Of a stretch of 64,000 nt of DNA, positions 8,901 to 17,886 are shown piece by piece. The translations under genes were made by a program, and so were the position numbers. Position 1 is the stretch's first letter, and each line of letters starts with the position of its first letter. The stretch comes from Collinsella sp. (lineage in GTDB: Bacteria; Actinomycetota; Coriobacteriia; Coriobacteriales; Coriobacteriaceae): assembly GCA_019425045.1 (NCBI GenBank), contig JAHYYI010000002.1, positions 1 through 64,000 of the forward strand. The letters are read 5' to 3'. Below the pieces are notes generated by a model. That model had not been told where the DNA came from. It ran no database searches and saw only the letters and a list, made by a program, of their open reading frames with translations.

Positions 8901-9009
8901 GCCGGTTACATCCTCCAACATAAAAGAGTTCTCAACACTATATCAAAGCGTCTAGGTACGTGCGAAATTTGCATCATACGTGACCCTTTGTTTACCCATT
9001 CTTTGCCTG

Positions 9010-9038
9010 TTGACGCATCAACGGCGAACGTCCATAAT
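9010..9038 (+). promoter_or_regulatory. Sigma70-type promoter for the alpha/beta hydrolase
   Basis: TTGACG (9010-9015), a 17-bp spacer, then CATAAT (9033-9038). This is the clearest housekeeping-type promoter in the window. A TTGATGTATTAACATC repeat just downstream could be an operator. Confidence 0.7.
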
Positions 9039-9087
9039 GCGCTTGCATTAAATGTTGATGTATTAACATCTTATAGGAAAGCTTCTT

Positions 9088-10053
9088 ATGTCTCAAAACG
9101 CACGTTCCCATCGAAAGCTTAAGGTAACCGTCGTTGTTGCGCTGGCGCTCGTTGTCACGTTGCTCGGATTTGCCGGCAACTTTTTGTTTGACTTTGCCCT
9201 GAACCCCCAAGCGCCGTACACCATGAAGATGATGCAGGACGGCAAGGACGCTAAAAAGGACGAGCAGATGGATGCCGAGGATGTCGAGGCACGGGCGTGG
9301 TTCAAAGAGCATCGCGAGAGCAGCAGCCTCACCGCAGATGACGGGACCGAGCTTGCCGCTTGGTATTTTGCCGCCCCGGAGAGCACACACGACTACGCCG
9401 TCTGCCTGCACGGATATACCGACGAGCCCATCGGTATGGCCCGATACGTCAAGCGATTCCACGACCGCGGCATGAACGTACTCGCACCCGCCGCCCGCGC
9501 CCACGAACGCTCCGGCGGCGACTATATCGGCATGGGCTGGCCCGAGCGGCTCGATGTCGTTGCATGGATTGGGCGGATCGTTCAGGCTGACCCCGAGGCG
9601 CGCATCCTGGTCTTTGGCGAGTCGATGGGTGCAGCAACCGCCATGAACGTCGCGGGGGAATCTCTGCCCGCAAACGTGAAATGCATTATCGAGGACTGCG
9701 GTTATACGAGTGTTTGGGACGAGTTTTCTCTGCAGCTCAAGGACGTGTTCGGCCTGCCCAGCTTTCCTTTGCTCGATGTAGCAAACTTGGTGTGCAACGT
9801 GCGCGCGGGCTACGACTTTCATAAGGCGAGCAGTGTGGAGCAACTCAAACACGCGACGGTTCCCATGCTGTTTATCCACGGCGACCAGGACACCTTTGTG
9901 CCGTACAGTATGCTCGACCAAAACTACGAGGCGTGCGCCAGCAAGGTTAAACAGAAGCTCACTATCCACGGCGCCACCCACGCCAAGAGCGCGCAAGTTG
10001 ACCCCGAGCTCTACTGGAATACGGTCGACGACTTCCTCGATAGGAATTTTTAG
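9088..10053 (+). CDS. Membrane-anchored alpha/beta hydrolase (Bem46/serine aminopeptidase-like)
   Basis: A 321-residue protein. An N-terminal helix at about 12-34 is an uncleaved signal or anchor, so the enzyme faces outside. The hydrolase fold follows: an oxyanion HGYTDE region near 110, nucleophile Ser in GESMGAA near 176, acid Asp in HGDQDTF near 271, and catalytic His in GATHAKS near 298. The lid segment is short. Substrate cannot be read from sequence; esterase or acyl-transfer activity is typical. It stands alone with its own promoter (9010) and terminator (10221), convergent to the DUF362 gene. Confidence 0.85.
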   Translation: MSQNARSHRKLKVTVVVALALVVTLLGFAGNFLFDFALNPQAPYTMKMMQDGKDAKKDEQMDAEDVEARAWFKEHRESSSLTADDGTELAAWYFAAPESTHDYAVCLHGYTDEPIGMARYVKRFHDRGMNVLAPAARAHERSGGDYIGMGWPERLDVVAWIGRIVQADPEARILVFGESMGAATAMNVAGESLPANVKCIIEDCGYTSVWDEFSLQLKDVFGLPSFPLLDVANLVCNVRAGYDFHKASSVEQLKHATVPMLFIHGDQDTFVPYSMLDQNYEACASKVKQKLTIHGATHAKSAQVDPELYWNTVDDFLDRNF

Positions 10054-10094
10054 GGAAAAAGCGGCGTCTGGGGATTTATCTAACCCCCTATTTT

Positions 10095-10219
10095 CGGAAG
10101 TATGCGGCAAAATCTGGAACTGCCGACCAGACCGCAGTTTTACCAACAATTTATCAGGGGTTTTGTTGCCAAAAAATGTCGTGTGCTCGGCGGTCTCGAA
10201 ATTTGCCGCATACTTCCGG
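10095..10219. repeat. Long intergenic palindrome (type E)
   Basis: A 17-bp inverted repeat, CGGAAGTATGCGGCAAA at 10095-10111 and its complement at 10203-10219, encloses about 90 bp. Design resembles the palindromes at 20850-21508 and 63743-63902, but the terminal sequence differs and the CCGCAGGTAGA core is absent. Confidence 0.65.
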
Positions 10220-10220
10220 A

Positions 10221-10257
10221 AAGCCGCCCGCAAGCGCTGTGCTCACGGGCGGCTTTT
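10221..10257. terminator. Rho-independent terminator between convergent genes
   Basis: AAGCCGCCCG and CGGGCGGCTTTT form a 10-bp GC-rich stem with a T-run on the plus strand and an A-run on the other side, so it can serve both the hydrolase and the DUF362 gene. Confidence 0.75.
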
Positions 10258-10304
10258 GCTAACGTTGCGCTACAAAAGCGCTTGATATGTCCAATAGACA
10301 GGTG

Positions 10305-11510
10305 CTACTTGACCTCGATGAGCTCATACTTGCTCGTGCCCAGGCCGATCTTTTCGGCATGCGCGATGCACGCGCGCCAGTCGGTGTCGGGATGCGTGAT
10401 GCAGAAGGGGTCCTTGGCCTGCTCGCCCTCCAGATGCTCGTGGTTATGCTCCATCTTGGCCGCGCTATCGGTGAGTTCGGTGTTGGGCAGCGGCTCGGAT
10501 GCCATGACGGCATCGGCGCAGGCCTGATCGATAGCGACCGGGTCGAAGCTCGCGAACATGCCGATATCGTTAACGATAGGCGTGTCGTTTTCGGGGTGGC
10601 AGTCGCAGTTGGGACTGATGTCCATGGCGAGCGAGATGTGGAAGCTCGGACGGTCCTGAACAATGGCCTTCGTGTACTCAGCGATCTTGTAGTTGAGTAC
10701 GTCGGCCGCGGCATCATAGTCGGGCTTGATGCAGTCCTGGTTGCACGCCGCAATGCAGCGTCCGCAGCCCACGCAGCGATCGTGGTCGATGGCGGCCACG
10801 TGCACCGTGCGGGCGTTGCCGTTGGCAAGCTCGCGCTCGCGGGTATCGTCAAACGAGATGGCGTTGTGCGCACAGATCTTTTCGCAGGCACGGCAGCCAA
10901 CGCAGTGCTCAGTCGCGACGTTCGGCTTGCCGGCGGCATGCTGCTCCATCTTGCCGGCACGGCTGCCGCCTCCCATGCCCAGGTTCTTCATGGCGCCGCC
11001 AAAACCGGCCTGCTCATGGCCCTTAAAGTGGGTGAGGCTGATCACGATATCGGCATCCATGAGCGCCTGACCGATCTTTGCCTCGCGCACGTACTCACCG
11101 CCCTCGACCGGGACGAGCGCCTCGTCGGTACCCTTGAGGCCGTCGGCGATGATGATCTGGCAGCCTGTGGCATACGGGGTAAAGCCGTTCTGGTAGGCGG
11201 TGTCGATGTGCTCGAGCGCGTTTTTGCGGCTACCGACATAGAGCGTATTGCAGTCAGTGAGGAAGGGCTTGCCGCCCAGCTCCTTCACCACGTCCGCGAC
11301 GGCGCGGGCGTAGTTGGGGCGCAAAAAGCTCAGGTTGCCCAGCTCGCCAAAGTGAATCTTGATGGCGACAAACTTGTTCTCAAAGTCGATCTGCTCGATA
11401 CCGGCGCGGCGAATGAGGCGCTTGAGCTTGTCGAGCTGGCTCTCGCGAGCATGCGTGCGCAGGTTGGTGAAGTACACCTTGGCGGGTGCTGCGGGTGCAG
11501 TTGCGGTCAT
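10305..11510 (-). CDS. DUF362 protein with two 4Fe-4S ferredoxin clusters
   Basis: A 401-residue cytoplasmic protein. DUF362 spans about 10-200 and 290-345 (THFKGHEQAGFGGAMKNLGM is its signature region). A bacterial ferredoxin insert at about 205-275 has CVGCRACEKICAHNAI and CVGCGRCIAACNQDCI, enough Cys for two 4Fe-4S clusters. A CDCHPEND segment near 305 could bind metal too. DUF362 proteins are widespread in anaerobes and are thought to be electron-transfer or assembly proteins, without a settled reaction. Monocistronic, convergent with the hydrolase. Confidence 0.85.
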   Translation of the reverse strand: MTATAPAAPAKVYFTNLRTHARESQLDKLKRLIRRAGIEQIDFENKFVAIKIHFGELGNLSFLRPNYARAVADVVKELGGKPFLTDCNTLYVGSRKNALEHIDTAYQNGFTPYATGCQIIIADGLKGTDEALVPVEGGEYVREAKIGQALMDADIVISLTHFKGHEQAGFGGAMKNLGMGGGSRAGKMEQHAAGKPNVATEHCVGCRACEKICAHNAISFDDTRERELANGNARTVHVAAIDHDRCVGCGRCIAACNQDCIKPDYDAAADVLNYKIAEYTKAIVQDRPSFHISLAMDISPNCDCHPENDTPIVNDIGMFASFDPVAIDQACADAVMASEPLPNTELTDSAAKMEHNHEHLEGEQAKDPFCITHPDTDWRACIAHAEKIGLGTSKYELIEVK

Positions 11511-11600
11511 AGATATATCCCCTCGGTCTATATGGCGCTACAGACATAGGAGATGGTACCCGTTGAAGCAGGGTCAAAGTCAAGCGCAGCGCCTGGCCAC

Positions 11601-11786
11601 TCATTGGGGACAGACTTAAATGACCGGCCGCCAGGGACATCCTTTCGCCATCCGGCACCCGGCAGTTGGGGACGTTCCTTTCCTGCCGGCAGTTAGGGAC
11701 AGTCCTTGCCGGCCCGGCCGGCGAGCCGGCGATCCGGCAAAGACTGTCCCCAACGACTAGTCGTTTAAGAACGTCCCCAATGACTA
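11601..11786. repeat. REP/BIME-like cluster (TTGGGGACAGNCTT family)
   Basis: Four or more inverted and direct copies of TTGGGGACAGTCCTT, TTGGGGACGTTCCTT and TAGTCATTGGGGACG in about 185 bp, with a GC-rich centre (GCCGGCCCGGCCGGC). A near copy lies at 15269-15493, so the repeats flank the FtsX-type exporter. Units of this kind are typically mobilised by REP-associated tyrosine transposases; none is in the window. The stop codon of the permease gene is contributed by the repeat. Confidence 0.8.
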
Positions 11787-14450
11787 CTCCTGCACTTTGA
11801 GGGCTTCGGCCAGGCTGACGTGCTTGATGGAGCGCGTGTGCAGCAGCGCCACGACCAGGTAGGTCGCAAAGCCAATGCCGACGCATGCAGCCATGGACCA
11901 AGCGGGCACGTAGATCTCGATATTGCCGTTGTAGGCGAGCAGCATCGAGCGGAAGATGGCCGTGAGCGAGCCAATAATGACCGGCAGGCTCAGCACGAGC
12001 GACGCCGCCACGCACAGCGTGATCGAGCGGATGTACAGATGCGAGATCTCGCTATCGCGATAGCCAAAGACTTTCATGTAGCTGATCGAACGGGCGCTGT
12101 GGTCGATCACCGCTTTGGTCAGCAGGTACATAAACAGCAGGAAGATGAACACCGCGAGCCCGATCATCATTCCGATCATTTTGCTCATCATGCCGATGAA
12201 CTGGTCGCCCACGGCGCGCATGTCGTCGGGCGTGGTGTCACCGGCAAAGTAGCGCGCGTCGAGGTCGAGCTTCTCGTTGCTCACATAGCCGTTAAAGTAG
12301 GCGGCGTCGTTGCCGAACAGCTCGTTAAAGTCGTCGATGCTCATATAGACATTCATATCCGACTTGGAGCCCCAGGCACAGTCCTTGCCCGCGTACTCAA
12401 GGGAATAATGCTCGCCCTCGTACTTGTCGCCGAGTGTGACCTTCTGGCCCTCGCTCCAGCCAAACTTATCGAGCAGACCGCCGCCAAAGACGACGCGCCC
12501 ATCGCCAACATTGAGGCCCTTCCAGTAGCGCGAGTTGGGCGAGATGCCGTAGACGGAAATCGTCTCCTGCCCGTTTCCGTCGCCGCGGTCGTACTGCAGC
12601 TGGTAGACAGCGTATTTCTCGGCCTGCGCGATTGCGCCCGCGCCGTTGTCGGTCGTATTGACCGGGTGGATATCGTCGTTGTCGGTGTCGATTTTAGAGG
12701 CCTTGTCGATCAGGTCGATAGCCTCGTCGCGGTCGCAGCCGAGGGCATCGGCAAGGTCATCGAGGCGCGCATAAAGCGCATCCTTCTTGTCCTGGACCTT
12801 GGCGAGCGCGTCCTGCGCCGCGGCCAGGCTCTCGGCAGACGGAGAGCTGGCCGCGGCATCGGTTGCCGTCTGCGCCACATCGGCCGCGTCGTCGAGCTCG
12901 TCATCCGCATCCTGGGCGGCGGAAAGCAGCGCGCCGTCAACCGACTGCAAGCGCTCGAGTGCCGACCACTGCTCACGCTCCTCGGCAGTGCCCTCGAGCT
13001 CCAGCGGAGCCTTGAGCGTGTACTGGTGCTCGGCGACCAGGCTTGTCTCGAGGTTGTCGGCGTAATGCGTCATCGTGGGCAGAATCGCCAGGCCAAAGAG
13101 CAGCAGCAGCGAGGCAAACGCAATGCCCACGAAGAGCGTGGCGAAGTTGCCCAGGTTGCGCAGGAAGATGCGCAGGCGAAAGCGCGAGACAAAGCCCATG
13201 CGCTCCGGCAGCTGCAGGCCGCGCTTGGTGCCCGATTTGCCGCTCGCCTCGTGACGAAGGAACTGCAACGGCGTCTTGCCCATCTTGCGAAGCAGGCCCA
13301 CCAGCGTGATGAGGATGAGCGCGGCAGCGGGAACCACGGCGCACTTCACAAAAATCTCCCAGCTCCAGTACACCTGGAAGGGAGGCAGGCTGTACGAACC
13401 GTAATAGAGGCCGCGCATGGGCTCGGTAAAGAACGCGACGCCGAGCGCGGTGCCCAAAAGCGCCGCGACCACGCCCACGATGGCGGGAAGTGCCAGGTAG
13501 TGCAGCACGATCTCGCGGCGGCGATAGCCGCTGGCGAGCAGCGTGCCAATGATGGCGCTCTCCTCCTCGATGGTGGCGTCGGTGAGCACCACAAAGACAA
13601 ACGCCATGATCACGATGATGATGTCGAGCAACGTCATCCACATCATGGAGTCGCCGTCCACGTCGTCGCGCGCATAGCCAATGCCCTGGTTGGAATCGGC
13701 ATCGATCAGATCGTCGACGCGCGCATCGGCATCGGTCAGCGCCTCGACCATATCCTGCTCTGCATCGATGCGATCCGCGGTGGGGAGATCGCGGTCGGTA
13801 AAGGTAAAGGAGTAGGTGTAGGCAGGCGCGCCGCCGGCGTCCTCAAGCGCGGCAAAGCCGGCGTCGGTGACCTCGGCCACGCCGTACGTGATGGTGTTCA
13901 CCGTAAAGTCCGAATTGTTGAGGAACAGTGCCTGGCTATCGGGCTGCGTCATGATGCCGCAGATGGTGTAGGTGCGCCCCTCGAGCTCGACCTTATCGCC
14001 CACAGCGAGGTCGTTGTTGGTGGCGAAGACACGGTCGATTGCCACCTCATCGTCCGCCCTGGGCTGCCTGCCCTCACAGTAGGACGCAATGTCCACCTTG
14101 GTGCGATGCGCGTAGGTGCGCAGGGTGCGCTTGGTGCCATCGTCGCCGGCGGTCTTTTTGATGATGGCGTCGATGGAGAAATTCTTGTAGAGCGTGACGC
14201 CGCCGACGTCGTCGGCTGCATCCTCGGCTGCCTTGAGCTGGTCGTCGGTAGCCTCGAAGGAGGTGGTCACGCGGCCGTCCTCAATCGTGTACGCATCGCG
14301 CATGTCGTCGATAAGGCAACCGATGGAATGCGCCGCGAGCAAAAAGCCCGAGGTGAGAGCGATGCTCCCGCACATAAGCAAAAAGATGCCCAGGTACTTG
14401 CCGATATTGCGGCGCAGCTCGCGCGGGAGACGTTTTGCGAGAGGTGTCAT
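11784..14450 (-). CDS. ABC transporter permease with two FtsX domains
   Basis: About 888 residues. Topology is the large two-FtsX type: TM at about 20-40, a long extracytoplasmic domain, an FtsX unit at about 270-400, a second TM and extracytoplasmic domain, and a final FtsX unit at about 760-880. The second external domain carries an Ala/Asp-rich coiled-coil-like stretch (about 510-590). ATG 14450 is 8 bp after the ATPase stop, behind a GGTAGGCGG site; a TTG at 14465 is less likely. Partner of the ATPase at 14459-15184. Such MacB/YknZ-like systems act by mechanotransmission or export of peptides or lipids; the substrate is unknown. Confidence 0.9.
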   Translation of the reverse strand: MTPLAKRLPRELRRNIGKYLGIFLLMCGSIALTSGFLLAAHSIGCLIDDMRDAYTIEDGRVTTSFEATDDQLKAAEDAADDVGGVTLYKNFSIDAIIKKTAGDDGTKRTLRTYAHRTKVDIASYCEGRQPRADDEVAIDRVFATNNDLAVGDKVELEGRTYTICGIMTQPDSQALFLNNSDFTVNTITYGVAEVTDAGFAALEDAGGAPAYTYSFTFTDRDLPTADRIDAEQDMVEALTDADARVDDLIDADSNQGIGYARDDVDGDSMMWMTLLDIIIVIMAFVFVVLTDATIEEESAIIGTLLASGYRRREIVLHYLALPAIVGVVAALLGTALGVAFFTEPMRGLYYGSYSLPPFQVYWSWEIFVKCAVVPAAALILITLVGLLRKMGKTPLQFLRHEASGKSGTKRGLQLPERMGFVSRFRLRIFLRNLGNFATLFVGIAFASLLLLFGLAILPTMTHYADNLETSLVAEHQYTLKAPLELEGTAEEREQWSALERLQSVDGALLSAAQDADDELDDAADVAQTATDAAASSPSAESLAAAQDALAKVQDKKDALYARLDDLADALGCDRDEAIDLIDKASKIDTDNDDIHPVNTTDNGAGAIAQAEKYAVYQLQYDRGDGNGQETISVYGISPNSRYWKGLNVGDGRVVFGGGLLDKFGWSEGQKVTLGDKYEGEHYSLEYAGKDCAWGSKSDMNVYMSIDDFNELFGNDAAYFNGYVSNEKLDLDARYFAGDTTPDDMRAVGDQFIGMMSKMIGMMIGLAVFIFLLFMYLLTKAVIDHSARSISYMKVFGYRDSEISHLYIRSITLCVAASLVLSLPVIIGSLTAIFRSMLLAYNGNIEIYVPAWSMAACVGIGFATYLVVALLHTRSIKHVSLAEALKVQE

Positions 14451-14458
14451 GGCGCCGC

Positions 14459-15184
14459 CTACCAATCGAGCTCGGCGGCCGCAACGGGCGACTCGTTGAG
14501 CTCATCCTCGACGATGCGCCCGTCGCGCAGGCGCAGCACGCGATTGGCCATGCGCGCGATGGCGGCATTGTGGGTGACAATGATGATGGTGCAGCCGTAC
14601 TCGTGATTGACATCCTCCATAAGCTGCAAGATTTCCTTGGACGTCTTATAGTCGAGCGCACCGGTGGGCTCGTCGCACAGCAGCAGGCCCGGGTTTTTGA
14701 CGAGCGCACGGCCGATGGCACAGCGCTGCTGCTGGCCGCCCGAGACCTGGCGCGGGAACTTGTTGCGGTGCTCGTAGAGGCCCAGCGAACGCAGCAGGTC
14801 ATCAATGTTGAGCGGGTTTTTGGACAGGTGCGCCGTGACCTCGATGTTTTCCTTGATGGTAAGGTCGGGCACCAGGTTGTAGAACTGAAAGACAAAACCC
14901 AGCTCGCGGCGTCGGTACTCGCCCAAATCAGCCGGCTTGAGCACCGTGAGGTCGCAGCCGTCTACCATGATAGAGCCGCCGTCGGCATCTTCCAGGCCAC
15001 CGATCAGGTTGAGAAACGTCGACTTGCCCGAGCCCGAGGGCCCCAGCATGACGCAGATCTCGCCGCGGTTGATGGACGTGTCGATGCCGTCGAGCACCGT
15101 CAGGCGCGCATCGCCGTCGCCGTAGTGTTTCTTGAGCCCTTTGACCTGGACATAGGTTTCCTGCGTTGCCATGGCATCCCCCAT
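14459..15184 (-). CDS. ABC transporter ATP-binding protein (LolD/MacB type)
   Basis: A 241-residue nucleotide-binding domain with Walker [10 protein letters not shown] near 49, a Q-loop (FVFQFYNL), signature VSGGQQQR near 148, Walker [13 protein letters not shown] and H-loop VTHNAA. The YNLVP after the Q-loop is typical of LolD/MacB ATPases that pair with FtsX permeases, and the partner follows 8 bp downstream. Start could be ATG 15184 or the internal ATG 15172 (MATQ), which has GGGGGA about 5 nt upstream. First gene of the operon; a REP cluster begins about 85 bp upstream. Confidence 0.93.
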   Translation of the reverse strand: MGDAMATQETYVQVKGLKKHYGDGDARLTVLDGIDTSINRGEICVMLGPSGSGKSTFLNLIGGLEDADGGSIMVDGCDLTVLKPADLGEYRRRELGFVFQFYNLVPDLTIKENIEVTAHLSKNPLNIDDLLRSLGLYEHRNKFPRQVSGGQQQRCAIGRALVKNPGLLLCDEPTGALDYKTSKEILQLMEDVNHEYGCTIIIVTHNAAIARMANRVLRLRDGRIVEDELNESPVAAAELDW

Positions 15185-15268
15185 TGTTAGCCTTGTAGTA
15201 CTTTATGAGCGTAATAGTAAACCTTGGCGAACTATTTTTGGGCGAGGCCTGGATTTTATTTCAGACTA

Positions 15269-15493
15269 GTCATTGGGGACGTACTTAAATGGCTAGCCGC
15301 TGGGGACGCTCTTTCGCCACCCGACAGTTAGGGACGTTCCTTTCCTGCCGGCAGTTGGGGACAGTCCTTGGCAACCCGGCCGGCAAGCCGGCGGTTCGGC
15401 AAAGACTGTCCCCAATGACTAGTCGTTTAAGTCTGTCCCCAATGACCACTCTTGGTCGTTTAAGTCTGTCCCCAATGAGTACCCAATGACTAG
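15269..15493. repeat. REP/BIME-like cluster, second copy
   Basis: About 225 bp of the repeats seen at 11601-11786, in the same order: TCATTGGGGACGTACTTAAA, then GTTAGGGACGTTCC, GTTGGGGACAGTCC, GCCGGC palindromes, AAAGACTGTCCCCAATGACT. Two extra GTTTAAGTCTGTCCCC units are added at the right end. It sits between the stop of the ABC-2 permease gene (15498) and the upstream region of the MacB-like ATPase. Confidence 0.8.
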
Positions 15494-15497
15494 GCGG

Positions 15498-16703
15498 TTA
15501 GGCGCGGGATTTGTTGTGGGCGAGGGCTAGGCCTACGGCGGCGATGGCGGCGGCAAAGAGCACCGTGACGCCCAGGTCGCAGGCGATGTCGCCCAACACG
15601 GCAGGCGTCAGGTCCGAGGCAAGTGCCTTGCCAATCGCGTCGTTCACCCAATACGTCGGCACAAAATGCGCCGCGGTCTGCACGGCCGAGCCCATGAGCG
15701 ACAGCGGCATCCAGGCGCCGCCCAAAAACGTCATGAGCATGCCGAGTAAGTTGCCCACGCCGTTGAGCAGTTCCTCGCGCGCGCCCAAGCTCGACAGCGT
15801 AAAGCCAACGGCCAGAGGCGTGCACGCCAGGGCAAACGTCGCCGCCAGCGCCAGGCACACACGCCCCGCGCCGACCTCGGCAACCGCGCCGGCAAAACCC
15901 ACGACGCCCATCATGCTCGACACAAGCCAAATGCAGACGGTGAGCACGGCGGCGGCCGCAAACACGGCAAGCGAACGCTGGCGCTCGGAGATTGGGCCGG
16001 CATCCATACGACGCACGCGCTCGGGCTCGTTCATGCCCGAGAACACCAGCCCCACCGACACGATGACCGACGAGATAATCGCGTACGCGCCAAAGTTGAA
16101 ATACGACTCGAGCGTGGCGGCGGCAGTCGAGTCGACCTTGACCTGCTCAATCTCGACCTTCGCGCGCTTGGCGGCGGCATGCTCGGCGGCCTTTGCGACG
16201 CTGCCGTTAGAGGCAGCTGGCTCAAGTGCCGCCGCAGCGCCCGCGAGCGAGATCCAGCGCGAGGCCTCGGCAGACGAAAGCGCCGCCGCCATGGTGCTAG
16301 CACCGTAGGTCACATCGAGCTTGGGCAGGGACTCCCCCACGCGGGCGGCTGCAACGAGGTCGTCCTCAAACCCCTCCGGGATAAAGAACACGCAGTCGGC
16401 GCTGCCCTTGGCGCTATTACTCTTGGAGAGCGCGTCCGCAAGATCGTACGTATCGTCGCCAACACCCGTGACCAGGTCAAAGCGCGACCCCAGATGCTTG
16501 GTAAGCGCACGCGAAAGATCGCTGTCGTCGCGGTCGACCACGATCACGTTGGCGTCGTAGGGCTTGTACTCGGTGAGCTGCGACGAGTTCCAGCTCACCG
16601 AGGCCGCGATGAATACGCCCATGAGCGAGATGAACACCGTATAGATGAGCAGGTAGAACGGGTGCGCCGGCGCCATGCGAAGCGCGGTCTTAAAGGTGCT
16701 CAT
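15498..16703 (-). CDS. ABC-2 type transporter permease (second of pair)
   Basis: About 401 residues with a TM near 18-40, a large extracytoplasmic domain to about 205, then five or six membrane helices, the YhgE/ABC-2 membrane layout. ATG 16703 follows GGAAGGAG by 5 nt and overlaps the end of the upstream permease gene by 14 nt, so translation is coupled. The pair plus the ATPase at 17887-18825 form one exporter. The substrate is not evident. Ends 5 bp before a REP cluster. Confidence 0.88.
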   Translation of the reverse strand: MSTFKTALRMAPAHPFYLLIYTVFISLMGVFIAASVSWNSSQLTEYKPYDANVIVVDRDDSDLSRALTKHLGSRFDLVTGVGDDTYDLADALSKSNSAKGSADCVFFIPEGFEDDLVAAARVGESLPKLDVTYGASTMAAALSSAEASRWISLAGAAAALEPAASNGSVAKAAEHAAAKRAKVEIEQVKVDSTAAATLESYFNFGAYAIISSVIVSVGLVFSGMNEPERVRRMDAGPISERQRSLAVFAAAAVLTVCIWLVSSMMGVVGFAGAVAEVGAGRVCLALAATFALACTPLAVGFTLSSLGAREELLNGVGNLLGMLMTFLGGAWMPLSLMGSAVQTAAHFVPTYWVNDAIGKALASDLTPAVLGDIACDLGVTVLFAAAIAAVGLALAHNKSRA

Positions 16704-17877
16704 AGCGGCTCCTTCCAAAGATCAGCGTGGCGGCGGCAACGAACAGCAGCGCCATAAGGACCAGCGCGCCGGCGCGAACGGCAAAGGGGCCCAGGTCCTC
16801 AAAGAAATACAGGCGGTTGAACATGTCGCAGATGAGCTTGACGGGGTTGAACCAGCACTCGGCCGGGCAGGCGCGGGCGACGTCGTCGGCAAGCGCCATC
16901 GCCGGCTCGCCGTAAAGGCCGGCGAACAGGGCGCACGTGGTGGCAAAGCCCGTGAGGATGCCCGACTTGGACGCCTTGCCGCCCTTAACGGGAAGCGTGC
17001 CCACAAAGAGTCCCAAGCCCGTGGCGGCAAGCGCGGAAGCGGCGCCGCCCACCAAACACAGTCCCTCGCGCCCGCCAAAGTCGACGCCCACGACCAGGCG
17101 CACGTAGCCGATCGCGATCGTCATCGAGGCAAAGGAGACCAGCCACGAGCCCACAAAGATACCGGCCAGCGACGCCGTTTTGGAAAGGCCGCCCACGCAG
17201 CGACGCGCGCCAAGGCCCGACAGATTGGGCTGCAGATCGACGACGCTCAAGGCGGCAAACTCGGCAGACATCATCGCGACCAGGCCAAAGAGCGCGTAAT
17301 AGTAGATGACCGTGCCATCGGGCGTGATGCGCGTCAGGCTCACACGACGGGTTCCGCCCTCGAGCGACAGAGCGCGCGCAACCACCTCCGGGTCGGCGAG
17401 TGCCGCCGGGTTGTTCTGGGCAATCTGGGACATGAGCTCGGCATTTTGCGTATACGAGCTTGCCACCGTCTCCAAAATGCTACGGTCGGTGAGCACCGAT
17501 GAGGCACGCGAGCTGTCATAGCTCGAAAGCAGCGTGAGCTTGGGCGTGCCCGCGTCGTCGACCGTATAGATGCCCGCGACCTCGCCGGCCTTAAGCACAC
17601 GGTTCGCGGCGGCTGCGTCGTCGAGCTCGTGGATCTCGAGCAGATGATCGTCACCTTCCTTGGCAAGCGACGTCGCCACGCCCTTAAAGGACGTGGCGCC
17701 CCAGGCTTCGTCAGCGACAACGGCCACCGGCACCGGGTCGATCTTGCCGTCGGAGCTGAGGTTAGCAAACATAAACATGAACATCGTGGAAAGTGCGACG
17801 GGAAAGAGAGCACCCCAGACCCACGTGCTCGGCCGGCGCAGCAGCGTCTTGACCGTAGTGATGATGGTGTTGAACAT
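16690..17877 (-). CDS. ABC-2 type transporter permease (first of pair)
   Basis: A 395-residue paralogue-like partner of the following permease. One N-terminal helix (about 17-36), an extracytoplasmic domain to about 190, then about five helices including the final one near 370-388. It begins 9 bp after the ATPase stop and overlaps the next permease by 14 nt. Two different permeases suggest a heterodimeric membrane domain. Confidence 0.88.
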   Translation of the reverse strand: MFNTIITTVKTLLRRPSTWVWGALFPVALSTMFMFMFANLSSDGKIDPVPVAVVADEAWGATSFKGVATSLAKEGDDHLLEIHELDDAAAANRVLKAGEVAGIYTVDDAGTPKLTLLSSYDSSRASSVLTDRSILETVASSYTQNAELMSQIAQNNPAALADPEVVARALSLEGGTRRVSLTRITPDGTVIYYYALFGLVAMMSAEFAALSVVDLQPNLSGLGARRCVGGLSKTASLAGIFVGSWLVSFASMTIAIGYVRLVVGVDFGGREGLCLVGGAASALAATGLGLFVGTLPVKGGKASKSGILTGFATTCALFAGLYGEPAMALADDVARACPAECWFNPVKLICDMFNRLYFFEDLGPFAVRAGALVLMALLFVAAATLIFGRSRYEHL

Positions 17878-17886
17878 GGCTGCCCC

